Assembly (NCBI RefSeq): GCF_036322805.1
Contig: NZ_AP027272.1
Coordinates: forward strand, 620,001 to 684,000
Direction of reading: 5' to 3'
Length of the DNA: 64,000 bases
DNA from: Planctobacterium marinum
GTDB lineage: Bacteria; Pseudomonadota; Gammaproteobacteria; Enterobacterales; Alteromonadaceae
The notes under the pieces: generated by a model
What the model was told of the DNA's origin: nothing
Databases searched by the model: none
Seen by the model: the letters and a program-made list of their open reading frames with translations, nothing else
Shown: positions 15,276 through 24,531 of the stretch, piece by piece
Position numbering within the stretch: position 1 is the stretch's first letter
Layout of the letters: every line of letters begins with the position of its first letter
Translations under genes and position numbers: made by a program

Positions 15276-16403
15276 CTAGTCTACTAGTTGTTTGAACTTT
15301 GCCACGATGTTCTCCAGCGCGTTCTCCAGTTGTGCGTTCTGGTGAAACAGCGTGGTGGATTTCTCCTGTGCGTCGTTGAGCAGGTTCAGTATGCTGTTTT
15401 CCTGTTCATCTGTCAGTCCCAGGCCTACAAACGATTCTTCCACGCCTTGCACTAAGTCATCTAGCAACGCCACATTTTGTTTTTCAATGTCTTGTTGGGT
15501 CTGATGAATGTAAGCCAGCGCTTCGTTCGCTTCTTCGATGATGGCGGTCATGGATTCGGAACGCTGCTCTGCGGCTTTGGCTAATTGGGCCATGGTTTCT
15601 ACTTTTTCGGTAGCCCCTTCTGAAAGTATGGCCAGATAATCCCTCAAGCGACCTGCTCTTTCATCATCTTGTACTGGCATATTTTTGATAATAAAGCTCA
15701 CCAAACCGTTGTTAATGAACAGTCTCTGGCCATGCTCAGAGAGTCTTTCCGGCATATCTGCAATTCGACCTAATAAAGCTTTTTCAACGGGGGACACCTC
15801 GCCAGCAGTACTGTAATGATGCACTTCTTCCAGTATCCTGATTTCGAATGACGCTTGTATCGAGTAGCCATGCAGACTATTGATAATCAGACTTGCCAGT
15901 TCCGCTTCGGATTTGGATTTAAAACTGTTGCGTAAAAACTCTAACACCACACTCAATTCGCCTGAGCTGGACATGGCCGTCATGGCCACCATGGAGGCGT
16001 TGCTGGCTTCATCCTTGAGGGCCTTTTTCTGGCTCTTGCTAGCGATTAACTTACTGACTTTACTCAGTAATACTTCGGGCATAATCGGCTTAACGATATA
16101 ATCGCTACCGCCCAGTTCATAGCCCTTCATAATTTCTTCAGTGGAGTCGTTAGAGGAGACGAAGATGATATCTACTTCTTCATTTTTCGTGATGAGCTGT
16201 TCACAGGTCTGATAGCCATCAAGACCCGGCATATTGACGTCCAGTAGCACGATATCCGCTTTGATTTTATCCATCATGGCAATGGCCTGCTCACCATTTT
16301 TTGCAGCAAGCACTTTGAATTGTCCACTGATTGCAGACATAGTGATTTGTAAATCGGCGGCGGAGTCATCGACGACCAGCACTGTGGCGTTTTTGTCAGT
16401 CAC
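15276..16403 (-). CDS. Response regulator with unassigned C-terminal domain
   Basis: A 375-residue protein. Residues 7-125 are a receiver domain with the phospho-acceptor Asp55 in VLLDVNMPGLDG, acidic pair DD near 12-13 and Lys in YIVKPI. Residues about 150-375 match no output domain I recognise: no DNA-binding, GGDEF, EAL or HD-GYP motif. The middle has a possible sensor-like fold and the last 100 residues look coiled-coil. The start is GTG at 16403, overlapping the TGA of the kinase gene (GTGA), so the two are translationally coupled. It is the likely phosphorylation target of that kinase. Confidence 0.85.
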   Translation of the reverse strand: MTDKNATVLVVDDSAADLQITMSAISGQFKVLAAKNGEQAIAMMDKIKADIVLLDVNMPGLDGYQTCEQLITKNEEVDIIFVSSNDSTEEIMKGYELGGSDYIVKPIMPEVLLSKVSKLIASKSQKKALKDEASNASMVAMTAMSSSGELSVVLEFLRNSFKSKSEAELASLIINSLHGYSIQASFEIRILEEVHHYSTAGEVSPVEKALLGRIADMPERLSEHGQRLFINNGLVSFIIKNMPVQDDERAGRLRDYLAILSEGATEKVETMAQLAKAAEQRSESMTAIIEEANEALAYIHQTQQDIEKQNVALLDDLVQGVEESFVGLGLTDEQENSILNLLNDAQEKSTTLFHQNAQLENALENIVAKFKQLVD

Positions 16404-18427
16404 TTGGGTACCTCGTGAAGAATAGCTAGCATGTCAGAACAGCTTTGTTCCATTTCATCATAGTCGAAATTTTGCAAAGCGTTTTGCAAAGTCTGAACAT
16501 GAGATGACAGCGCTGGATGCATTGGCATGCTTTGCAATTGCTTTAAACCTGATTCTACTTCGCTCAAGTCTACGTAAATGTGTTGCACAATATTTTCAAT
16601 GCAGACTTGGGTCTTGTTAGCGTCGAATATTCCTTGCGGCGATCCATCACTCTGAGCTTTTTCATCGAGGTTGAGCCTGTTGCGCAGTGCTTTAATAACC
16701 TTGTCTAGTTCGCAAAATAAGTCCGTGAGTTTATCTTGCTGTTGTTCTTGCCAGGCGTTACTCAGCGTGGCGTTCTTTAAGCTCTTTTCCAGAGCTGCGC
16801 TGTATTCCGCGACTTTTAAAGCACTGATGTTACCGGCACTGCCTTTAAGTGTGTGTAGGGCTCGCTGCACTGTTTCGTGATCAAGAGCTGCTATGGCGGT
16901 TTGCAGGGGTTCAACAAACCCCCGGTACTGCTCCACAAACATAGCAAATACCTTGGCAACCAGGTCTTCGTTTTGCATTAACCGCTCAGTAACACCAGGC
17001 AAGTCAATGCCATAAAGCTCCTCAACCTCTTGTGATAAATCAGATTGAATGGTTTTTTCATGATGCGTCATTCCAATGTCATGGGCCAAATAAGACGCCA
17101 GAGCCTTGGCAAGTGTGGCCGAGTTAATGGGTTTGGTAAGGTGCTCGTCGGCGCCTGCTTCAAAGCTGCGTTTTAGGTCTTCTGCCAGGCTATGAGCTGT
17201 TAACGCCAAAATGGGCAGAGTAGCGTTGGGGCGTCCGGATTGGCGGATGGTGCGCATCGCTTCAAGCCCATCCATGACTGGCATTTGAATATCCATTAAT
17301 ATCAAATGCGGTGTGCTATTGAGGAACAGATCAACGCCTTTTTTACCATTTTCAGCAATAATGACTTCCACATTCATGGCGCGTAGTAAATCGCTGATAA
17401 CCTGTTGATTAATGATGTTGTCTTCTACCAGCAAAACGGTTTGCCCTTGAAAGCGTATTTGCGATTCAGTTTGCTCTGTGGAACCCGCCATAGAGGCGAG
17501 CACTTGAGCATGCTGCTGCATCTCTTCTGAATCTTGAGCGAGAGGCAAGGTGACACTCACTTTCGTTCCCTGATTGAGTGTGGATTGTAGTGTTATTGTG
17601 CCACCAAACAGGTGACAAATCTTCTGACAAAGGGTCAAACCCAGGCCAACACCGCCATGCAATCTGGTTAGGGATTCATCTGCCTGGGTAAACAGGTTAA
17701 AGATATCCTTTTGTTGCTGTTCGCTGATACCAATGCCTTGGTCTGTAACCACTAGGGTGAAACCCGCCTGCGAGTAGCTCAATATCAACTCTATCTTGCC
17801 ATTCTGCGAGAACTTGATGGCGTTTGAGAGCAGATGGGTCAGTAGTTGTTTGATTCGTTGTGGATCGCCTCTTAACAAGACTGGCAGTTGCTGTACCTGA
17901 ACTGAGACGGTGAGTGCCTTTGATTCGATATCTGATTGAAGCTCTTGCAGTACCTGGTTGGTCAGCTCAGTGGCGCTGAAAGGCACATTCAACAATGTGA
18001 CCTTGCCATTGGAAAGTTGGCTTACATCCAGCACGTTGTTGATGAGTTGCACTAGCTTTTCGCCGCAGTTTTCTGCAGTGTCGGCCATGTACAATTGTTC
18101 TTCAGTAAGCGCGGTCTGCTTGAGCAGATTGAGCGAACCGAGAATGCCGTTCAGCGGCGTTTTTAACTCGTGGCTTATATTGGTCAAAAACTGGCTTTTT
18201 GCTGTGGCCAATTGTAGCGCCTCTTGCATGGAGCATTGCAGGGCGCGAGTGCGTTCCTCAACCAGGGATTCCAGATGCTGAGTGAGGTCCTTTAATTCCT
18301 TGTTGCTGTTAAACAAAGCCAGACTTTTCTCTTCCAAAAGTTGCTCAGCCTGTTTACGGGCATTTTTCTCTCTAGCAAGACGCAGCTTGAGTTTATTGAT
18401 TTCAGGATTGTCCGTCATTGGGCGCAT
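16400..18427 (-). CDS. Soluble hybrid histidine kinase with REC and HPt domains
   Basis: A 675-residue kinase without transmembrane segments. Residues 8-75 are a charged coiled coil, followed by the phospho-acceptor His86 in NISHELKTPLNG, an ATPase domain (DQGIGISEQQ, GGVGLGLTL), a receiver domain (LILMDIQMPVMDG) and an HPt domain (ALHTLKGSAGN). It lacks any sensor domain, so it must take its signal from a separate protein. The domain order and the N-terminal coiled coil resemble NahK/HnoK-type kinases, which respond to NO through H-NOX or NosP; that is family recollection, not proof. Its output is probably the coupled response regulator at 15276. Confidence 0.88.
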   Translation of the reverse strand: MRPMTDNPEINKLKLRLAREKNARKQAEQLLEEKSLALFNSNKELKDLTQHLESLVEERTRALQCSMQEALQLATAKSQFLTNISHELKTPLNGILGSLNLLKQTALTEEQLYMADTAENCGEKLVQLINNVLDVSQLSNGKVTLLNVPFSATELTNQVLQELQSDIESKALTVSVQVQQLPVLLRGDPQRIKQLLTHLLSNAIKFSQNGKIELILSYSQAGFTLVVTDQGIGISEQQQKDIFNLFTQADESLTRLHGGVGLGLTLCQKICHLFGGTITLQSTLNQGTKVSVTLPLAQDSEEMQQHAQVLASMAGSTEQTESQIRFQGQTVLLVEDNIINQQVISDLLRAMNVEVIIAENGKKGVDLFLNSTPHLILMDIQMPVMDGLEAMRTIRQSGRPNATLPILALTAHSLAEDLKRSFEAGADEHLTKPINSATLAKALASYLAHDIGMTHHEKTIQSDLSQEVEELYGIDLPGVTERLMQNEDLVAKVFAMFVEQYRGFVEPLQTAIAALDHETVQRALHTLKGSAGNISALKVAEYSAALEKSLKNATLSNAWQEQQQDKLTDLFCELDKVIKALRNRLNLDEKAQSDGSPQGIFDANKTQVCIENIVQHIYVDLSEVESGLKQLQSMPMHPALSSHVQTLQNALQNFDYDEMEQSCSDMLAILHEVPK

Positions 18428-18490
18428 TACTGCATAAGGTTATACACCAAAGATAGACGCATTAGTGGCAACTTTACAGTTTCAATAGAA

Positions 18491-18518
18491 ACAAAAAACG
18501 CCCCAATTGTGGGGCGTT
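18491..18518 (-). terminator. Rho-independent terminator of the amidohydrolase gene
   Basis: AACGCCCC (18497-18504) and GGGGCGTT (18511-18518) form a perfect GC-rich stem around six bases. Read leftward, it is followed by a run of six T residues and lies just after the stop of the 18544 gene. Confidence 0.88.
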
Positions 18519-18543
18519 CTCAAAGGTATAAATTGTCAGTGAG

Positions 18544-19842
18544 TCAATCGGCGGTGTTCTTGTAGACTCTACCGTCCTTCATAACAAAGATAACATTACC
18601 CATAGCGTTGATATCTCGCAGTGGGTCGCCTGAAACGGCGATAATATCAGCTAACTTTCCAGCTTCCAGAGTGCCTAGCTGGTCATCAATATTAAGTAGT
18701 TTAGCGCCGTGGTAGGTGGCACTGCGAATGGCGTCCAGGGCTGGCATACCAGCCTCAACCATGTAAATGAATTCTTGCCAGTTATCACCGTGGGCGGAAA
18801 CTCCGGAGTCGGTGCCATAGGCGATATTGACACCTGCCTGGTAGGCATTGCGAAAGGTATTCTGGATTAATGGACCTATTGCTGCTGCTTTCGGGCGCAC
18901 CATATCAGGGAAAAAACCGTCTATTTGAGATTTTTCCGCCACCCACTTGCCTGCCAGCACGGTGGGCACATAATAGGTACCGTATTGTTTCATCAGCTCC
19001 ATGGTGGTTTCATCCATATAGGTGCCGTGTTCGATGGACGAAACACCCGCTTTGATGGCTCTTTCCATGCCTTCTTTACCATGGGCATGTACGGCTATTG
19101 TCATACCATAATCTTTTGCCGTGGCAACGATGGCCTCTAGTTCATCATCCATAAATTGTGGGTTTTGACCATTTTTTGCCAGGCTCAGCACCCCACCTGT
19201 TGCCGTTATTTTGATGAGATCCGCACCGTCTTTGTATCGTTGTCGCACGGCTTTACGGGCATCGGCTATACCGTTTACAACCCCATCTCTGGGGCCCGGG
19301 TCGCCCATCAACTGCTTGTTGTGACCATTAGTTGGGTCAGCATGACCGCCTGTTGTCGCAATGCTTTTTGCCGCAGTATAAATGCGAGGACCAACAATAT
19401 CACCGGCATTAATGGCGCGCTTTAGCGCTACGGTTTCGTTGTAGCGATCACCCAGGTTGCGCACCGTTGTAAATCCCGTCATTAATGTCACCTCAGCATA
19501 CTTTACGCTTTTCAGTGCATAGTCGGCTTCGTTTTTAGTGAATCGTTCAACATAGCTGCCCGGTCCATGCTGTGATGAGATATGTACGTGCATATCCATC
19601 AGTCCGGGCATCACGGTGGCGTCCTTTAGATCAATGAGCGTGTCTTCGAAGTCAGGAGTGGAATAACCGCTTTCAATACGCACAATTTTATTGCCGTCTA
19701 TAACAATCGTGGAGCGAAATAAGATTTCATCGGAATCCGCCGGAATGATTTTACCGGCATGAATAAAAGTCAGGGCCTGGGATTGGCCACAGGTCAAGAT
19801 AAGCACGAGTGCAATCAGTTTATGCCATATACGATTTTTCAA
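18544..19842 (-). CDS. Secreted amidohydrolase (imidazolonepropionase/Xaa-Pro dipeptidase-like)
   Basis: A 432-residue binuclear-metal amidohydrolase with a signal peptide (to about residue 23, GQSQA). Metal ligands: His85 and His87 in MDMHVHIS, the likely carboxylated Lys in LIKITATGG, His in AVHAHGKEG and SSIEHGTY, and Asp in YGTDSGV. Related enzymes release amino acids from Xaa-Pro or Xaa-Arg/Lys dipeptides, so a periplasmic dipeptidase role is likely, but the substrate is not certain. The start is TTG at 19842 with GGAG eight bases upstream. A strong terminator follows the gene. Confidence 0.85.
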   Translation of the reverse strand: MKNRIWHKLIALVLILTCGQSQALTFIHAGKIIPADSDEILFRSTIVIDGNKIVRIESGYSTPDFEDTLIDLKDATVMPGLMDMHVHISSQHGPGSYVERFTKNEADYALKSVKYAEVTLMTGFTTVRNLGDRYNETVALKRAINAGDIVGPRIYTAAKSIATTGGHADPTNGHNKQLMGDPGPRDGVVNGIADARKAVRQRYKDGADLIKITATGGVLSLAKNGQNPQFMDDELEAIVATAKDYGMTIAVHAHGKEGMERAIKAGVSSIEHGTYMDETTMELMKQYGTYYVPTVLAGKWVAEKSQIDGFFPDMVRPKAAAIGPLIQNTFRNAYQAGVNIAYGTDSGVSAHGDNWQEFIYMVEAGMPALDAIRSATYHGAKLLNIDDQLGTLEAGKLADIIAVSGDPLRDINAMGNVIFVMKDGRVYKNTAD

Positions 19843-19866
19843 ACCAAATCTCCGAATAGTTAAGCG

Positions 19867-20358
19867 TTACCGTATGTAAATGGTTTTGCGTTTTAAACGC
19901 GCTATTTGCCAGATAAGTAGTACCAGAAACAGTACTAATATCACTAAAAAGGTTTTGTGTAGAAGCGGATCATCAAAGCTTTTTACCATTGGCTCTGAAA
20001 GCGGGAAACGGGTTAGCACCTCTGTTGCCGCTGGAATAAGATGGAAAAGTAAAGTGCTGCTCATGGCAACTAGTTGAAAGTAGGGGGTAAGTGTGCCAAA
20101 AATCTTGAAAAATGACAGTAATATCGCCACAAATAGCGCAGCTAACGTTAAGGCAGCCAATCCATGGGCGATGTTAAATCCCCCGTGATTAAAAATAAAA
20201 AACGAGGTAGCAGCGGTAATGGCAGTAGCCAGCATATACAGCTTGCCCAAAGGATGACTAATCGCGATTTTCTGAAATTTGATAATCAGCCAGGCCGCCG
20301 CAAAAAGTGCAAAAAGCCCAAAAAGAGTATGGAAAATACCCACCACAGATAACGACAC
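19867..20358 (-). CDS. Small multi-span membrane protein
   Basis: A protein of about 163 residues with four hydrophobic segments and a basic C-terminal tail (ARLKRKTIYIR). It resembles DUF2306-like membrane proteins, with a conserved histidine in FNHGGFNIAHG. The start is assigned to GTG at 20358, which has GGGAG six bases upstream. The frame extends to a TTG at 20469, but that would add a hydrophobic, cysteine-rich piece without a ribosome-binding site. It lies between the cyclase gene and the amidohydrolase gene on the same strand. Function unknown. Confidence 0.65.
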   Translation of the reverse strand: MSLSVVGIFHTLFGLFALFAAAWLIIKFQKIAISHPLGKLYMLATAITAATSFFIFNHGGFNIAHGLAALTLAALFVAILLSFFKIFGTLTPYFQLVAMSSTLLFHLIPAATEVLTRFPLSEPMVKSFDDPLLHKTFLVILVLFLVLLIWQIARLKRKTIYIR

Positions 20359-20483
20359 TACGTACTCCCGTAAATTGGCACCAGGGGGGTCACATCTGAT
20401 TGCCGGAATTGATTCCAGCGGAAACGGTATCAATAGCGGGCAAATAAAGCAAATTCGGAGACAACACAATTGCTAACCCGCGT

Positions 20484-22175
20484 TTATTTCGCTCTTGCTA
20501 TACAATCCAGATAGTATTCACATAGGTTGTCCTTGGGGATTTTGCTGAGAAATTCCTCAAATCCCGCTTTGGCCGTCTCCAGGTCATCGTTTAAATAGGC
20601 CACCACTGCACTATCCGCTTGTTGCAAGGCAGCAATGTGTTGTTCGGTAAAGGCTTCTTTGTAACCGAGCAGATTGTAAACTCGCGCCGGCGGGGCATTA
20701 TCTGTTTCGTCTTCAGGAGGCAGTTGTCCTGCCAGGCGAAACATAAATTCATCCCCAGCTCTGACTTTTGTCGCCTCGGTTACCAGAATTTGAGTGCCCA
20801 ATTGCTTGTTCATCTGTTCAAGCTGTTCAGCAATGTTGAGTGATTCCCCAATGATAGTAAAAGAGCGACTTTGTCTGGTACCCACGTTGCCCACCACAAT
20901 TTCCCCGGTGGCAATACCGATTCGGATATTGATATCGGGTAAGCCTTTTCGAATGCCAACCAAGTCCGGTAGATTAAGTCGTAAGTGATTTAACTGGTCT
21001 AATTGCTTCAATGCACCGCGGCATGCGAGGCGCGCAATACCGGAGGGCTCAGTAAAAGGTGCGCTCCAGAAGGCAACAATGGCATCGCCAATGTATTTAT
21101 CCACGACTCCATCAATTTGCAAAATCGCATTGCCAGCCAAGTTGTAGTATTCGTTGATCACGGCTACCAATGACTCGGGTGACAGGGTTTCACTGAGCTT
21201 GCTGAAATGAGCAATATCCGAAAACAAGACGCTGGCCTGTTGCCTGGTGCCTTTGAGATATTGGGGGTATTCGGTGAGTAGTTTGATTACACGTGGGTCC
21301 AGGTACTCTTGCATCGAGGCGCGTAATGTTTCTTTTTTATCTACATCACGCATTAGCTGGTTAAAGGAGTGGGTCAGTTCACTGATTTCATCGTGGCTGC
21401 TAATGGCAATTTGATGCTGATAGTTCTCAGCCAGCAATGCATCGGTGCCCGAAATTAATGCTTTTAAAGGCCTGACTACACGCTTAGAAATAAGTGCAGC
21501 CAGTACAATACCACAAATGGTGGCGATGATACTGAGCAGTAAATTGAAGTACAGCAGTGCTTTGTCTTGCGCTTGAATTTTAGCAACACTGGTTTCAGTG
21601 ATAGTCACCAGTTCGTGTAATAGTCTATCGATTCGATTGTTGAATATGGTTTCCAGACGCTCCAGCCGCTCGTCCAGAAGACGACTTTTCGCAAGTTGTT
21701 GTTGCTTGATTGCCTTGACCAGTGATTCGTATAAGGTGGCAAATTCCAGGTGGTCTTCTGCCAGCATGCGTAACTCGGGTGAGAGTCTGGCCAGCGCGAT
21801 AATGTCTTCTTTTATCTGTGTCTCTCCAGTGGCTTGTTCCGACAAAACTCGAGTTTCTCTTATTTGAGTTTGAATAACTTCGGCAAGTTGTAGGATTTGT
21901 CCCTGTTGTTGCTCTATGGCACTGGTGTTTTCCGGGCGTTCCTGAATCAGGCGCAGCATTCGCTCAAAGGCAATTTCTTGTTCCAGCACATGGGCATAAA
22001 TGAGCGTAACTTGTTTGTTGATGGGGGAAATGAACTCGGCTACGTCCTGCACTTCCTCCTTAATAATGGTCATGCGCAAATAGTTGCCAGTGGCAACCAC
22101 TATCAGCAGTGACAGCATAAGCAGACAGATGCCATAGATTTTGGCGCTGAGTGGGATGTAGATGCGATTAATCAT
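20484..22175 (-). CDS. Membrane adenylate/guanylate cyclase (class III)
   Basis: A 563-residue receptor-type protein: transmembrane helix at 10-30, periplasmic helical sensor region, second helix near 210-235, HAMP, then a class III cyclase domain. Both metal aspartates are present (Asp320 in LFSDIAHF; Asp364 in KYIGDAIVAF), as are the substrate lysine Lys360, a Thr at 440 and Asn447. The transition-state arginine four residues after the Asn is Gln451. A Lys/Thr pair is common in bacterial adenylyl cyclases, so the product is probably cAMP. The ATG at 22175 overlaps the TGA of the upstream paralogue, giving tight coupling. See the finding on the pair. Confidence 0.9.
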   Translation of the reverse strand: MINRIYIPLSAKIYGICLLMLSLLIVVATGNYLRMTIIKEEVQDVAEFISPINKQVTLIYAHVLEQEIAFERMLRLIQERPENTSAIEQQQGQILQLAEVIQTQIRETRVLSEQATGETQIKEDIIALARLSPELRMLAEDHLEFATLYESLVKAIKQQQLAKSRLLDERLERLETIFNNRIDRLLHELVTITETSVAKIQAQDKALLYFNLLLSIIATICGIVLAALISKRVVRPLKALISGTDALLAENYQHQIAISSHDEISELTHSFNQLMRDVDKKETLRASMQEYLDPRVIKLLTEYPQYLKGTRQQASVLFSDIAHFSKLSETLSPESLVAVINEYYNLAGNAILQIDGVVDKYIGDAIVAFWSAPFTEPSGIARLACRGALKQLDQLNHLRLNLPDLVGIRKGLPDINIRIGIATGEIVVGNVGTRQSRSFTIIGESLNIAEQLEQMNKQLGTQILVTEATKVRAGDEFMFRLAGQLPPEDETDNAPPARVYNLLGYKEAFTEQHIAALQQADSAVVAYLNDDLETAKAGFEEFLSKIPKDNLCEYYLDCIARAK

Positions 22176-23902
22176 TTTTGCCCAATCTCCCATTGGATAA
22201 GCCTGTCCTCGTGGCTGGCTTGCACTGATAGCTGTTGGCACAGTTCGATAAACTTAACTGTCACCGAATCCTCTGGGGTTTCTAGTAAATATTGCTGAAA
22301 GCCTTGTGATGCAGCTGCGAAATCCCGTTGTTCAAACTTGTTGAAAGCCTCATTAAAAATCGCTAGGGCATTGAGCTGGCCTTGCGACAAGTCTTTTTGA
22401 TAGCCCATCAGATGCCAGGTTTTTATGGGATCTTCTTTGCCTGGTACTTTCACCCAGCCCAAAGGACGCACGACAAATTTATCTGACAAGGATTGCACGA
22501 TTTCATCACTCAACACGGCATTAATGGCAAAAAAGCGCGCTACCCCTTTAAGTCGACTGGCAGCGTTAACTTCATCGCCGATAACCGTAAAAGCTCGTGC
22601 TCCGGAAGGCCCCATATTGGCCACCACCAAATCACCGGAGGCTAAACCTGCTCTGAATTCAAGCTCGTCATTTGCAAAAATGTGGGGTTCTGATTGCGCC
22701 AGAAAATCTTTAAATTGACCAACACCTTGAATCTGGGCCAACAACATGTGGCAGGCGTGATCCGACTGCTGTTGTTGCTCGGAGAATGGGTGAGTCCAAA
22801 AGCTGAGAATTTCGGTTAGGGTAAAGTTTAGTATTCCCCGGTATTCACTGCTGGCTGACAATTGAATTTCCAGGTAGCGATTGATCAGCATAACCAGTTG
22901 TTCCGGATTCAGAGCACCGGAGCGTAACGTCAATCCTTCCAGGTTTGACAAAATTACCGTGACTCTTTGACGCTCACCGTCCAGGTTCACTGAAACGACA
23001 TTAGATTCCAGTTGAGATATCAGTCTTGGATCCAGGTATTGACCGAACATATCTTTAAATTGTTCTGAGCGGCGCAAAGTCGTCATGGCCAGATTAAAGC
23101 GAGACGTTAACAGCGCAACTTCGTCGTTGCTTCGCGCAGTTACGTCTTGATAGTCTTTTGCCTCCAGAGCGCGGCAAACCTGCTCATTGAGTTCTCGCAC
23201 AGGTTGACTCAACTTGCGGGACAGGAATCCAGCGTAAATTAGCCCCACCAGGATGGCGATCACACTGAGTACCAAGTTTTGCCAGAGAATAGCCTCTTGA
23301 TGGCGCTCAGCTTGTTGTGCCGTGGTGATCGCAAAGTTTTGTAGATGACTCAGTACATTTTCTGCATCTCGATTTAATTCGTTTTCGGCTGTGGCCAGCT
23401 TCAGTTCCACTTCTTTTACGTTGGTGAGAGTTTCATCGTCCAGGTGTTGGATGAGAAATACTGCCCGTTCGTGGTACTGGTGATTTTCTTCCCGTACTTT
23501 GATGACTCCTTCTATCGAGTTACCGGTTAAGGTGTCAGATAACCATACAGGCATGGCGACCAGCGCTTGCGCCAACAGCTGCTCTGCCGCCAATAAACTG
23601 CGGTTGGCTCGTTGAAAATGCAGTTCTAATTGCTCACGCTCGTGGTCAACACTGTTATTGCTGGTCTGTGGAGAGTGGTACAGCTTGAGTAAGCGTTCAA
23701 CGTGAACTTCTTGTTCCAGCATGTTTATGGTGGCTTCGTCTATCAACCGAACAGTGGGTAAAATGTGCTCGGCAAGATATTTGACCTCGGTATTGATAGT
23801 GCGAATTTTCAGATGGGTGCTGATAGCAATGATCAGTAACAACAGCAGTACGCTCACCGAAATGGCGAATATTTTGGTGGTAATACCGACAGTGGGCTTC
23901 AT
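22172..23902 (-). CDS. Degenerate class III cyclase homologue (pseudo-cyclase) with HAMP
   Basis: A 576-residue protein with the same layout as its downstream neighbour: N-terminal helix, periplasmic helical region, second helix near 215-235, HAMP and a cyclase-like domain. The domain aligns with the neighbour from residue 320, but the first metal Asp is Asn320 (LSNLEGL). The second lies in NFTLTEILSF, giving Thr or Glu depending on a one-residue gap, and the substrate lysine is gone. The Asn and Arg of the transition-state motif (GDEVNAASRL) are kept. It is unlikely to act alone and is probably a regulatory or complementary subunit. AGGGA precedes the ATG. Confidence 0.85.
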   Translation of the reverse strand: MKPTVGITTKIFAISVSVLLLLLIIAISTHLKIRTINTEVKYLAEHILPTVRLIDEATINMLEQEVHVERLLKLYHSPQTSNNSVDHEREQLELHFQRANRSLLAAEQLLAQALVAMPVWLSDTLTGNSIEGVIKVREENHQYHERAVFLIQHLDDETLTNVKEVELKLATAENELNRDAENVLSHLQNFAITTAQQAERHQEAILWQNLVLSVIAILVGLIYAGFLSRKLSQPVRELNEQVCRALEAKDYQDVTARSNDEVALLTSRFNLAMTTLRRSEQFKDMFGQYLDPRLISQLESNVVSVNLDGERQRVTVILSNLEGLTLRSGALNPEQLVMLINRYLEIQLSASSEYRGILNFTLTEILSFWTHPFSEQQQQSDHACHMLLAQIQGVGQFKDFLAQSEPHIFANDELEFRAGLASGDLVVANMGPSGARAFTVIGDEVNAASRLKGVARFFAINAVLSDEIVQSLSDKFVVRPLGWVKVPGKEDPIKTWHLMGYQKDLSQGQLNALAIFNEAFNKFEQRDFAAASQGFQQYLLETPEDSVTVKFIELCQQLSVQASHEDRLIQWEIGQK

Positions 23903-23973
23903 AGCATGTCCCTGATTGATATTGCTTCATGCTATATGGTTTTTGCAGCGGATGCACTGCTAGCTTGGTGGTT

Positions 23974-24519
23974 TTATAGGTAACCCAAAGCAACCGGGTA
24001 ATCACCGCTGAAAACTTGCAGTATATCTATACTTTTTCCGTCGATAGAGTGTTTGCTTTCAACACCGGATTCTATCAGCTGGTAATAGACATTTTGATGC
24101 AATCGCGCCCAAAGATTTCTGCGCACAAGCACATAGGGTAACCAGGTTTGCTGCGCTTGATTAAATCTGAGTTCTACCGGATTGTCGGGGCTGGCAACCA
24201 GCTTATCGCCTAATGAGGTTTGTAAAACTAAAAACTCATTTTCTTGTTGCCACTCGGTCACGATGAAGGGCACATCTTCAACTTGAATACCGACTTTTTC
24301 TACGGGGGTTACCAGAAAATAACTGTCTTGCTGCCGTTTTAACACCGAAGCAAAGAGCTTTACCAGTGGCAATCGACCGATGGGAGAGCCCATGTAAAAC
24401 CATTGACCATTTTGTTTTATTAGCAGGTCGATATCACCGCAAAATGCAGGGTTCCACTTTTCTACGGGAGGGTTTTGGCCCTCCTTGTGAAGACTTTTTT
24501 GCAGTGTTGTCAGGTCCAT
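23974..24519 (-). CDS. DUF1285 family protein
   Basis: A 181-residue soluble protein with DUF1285 blocks (PPVEKWNPAFCGDIDLLI, GSPIGRLPLVKLFASVL, YFLVTPVEKVGIQV). The family fold is a small beta-rich domain, possibly ligand-binding, of unknown function. It sits 12 bp after the DUF3014 gene and 71 bp before the pseudo-cyclase gene, so all are likely on one transcript. DUF1285 and DUF3014 genes are often neighbours in gammaproteobacteria, as I recall. No signal peptide. Confidence 0.85.
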   Translation of the reverse strand: MDLTTLQKSLHKEGQNPPVEKWNPAFCGDIDLLIKQNGQWFYMGSPIGRLPLVKLFASVLKRQQDSYFLVTPVEKVGIQVEDVPFIVTEWQQENEFLVLQTSLGDKLVASPDNPVELRFNQAQQTWLPYVLVRRNLWARLHQNVYYQLIESGVESKHSIDGKSIDILQVFSGDYPVALGYL

Positions 24520-24531
24520 AGGACGGCGACC

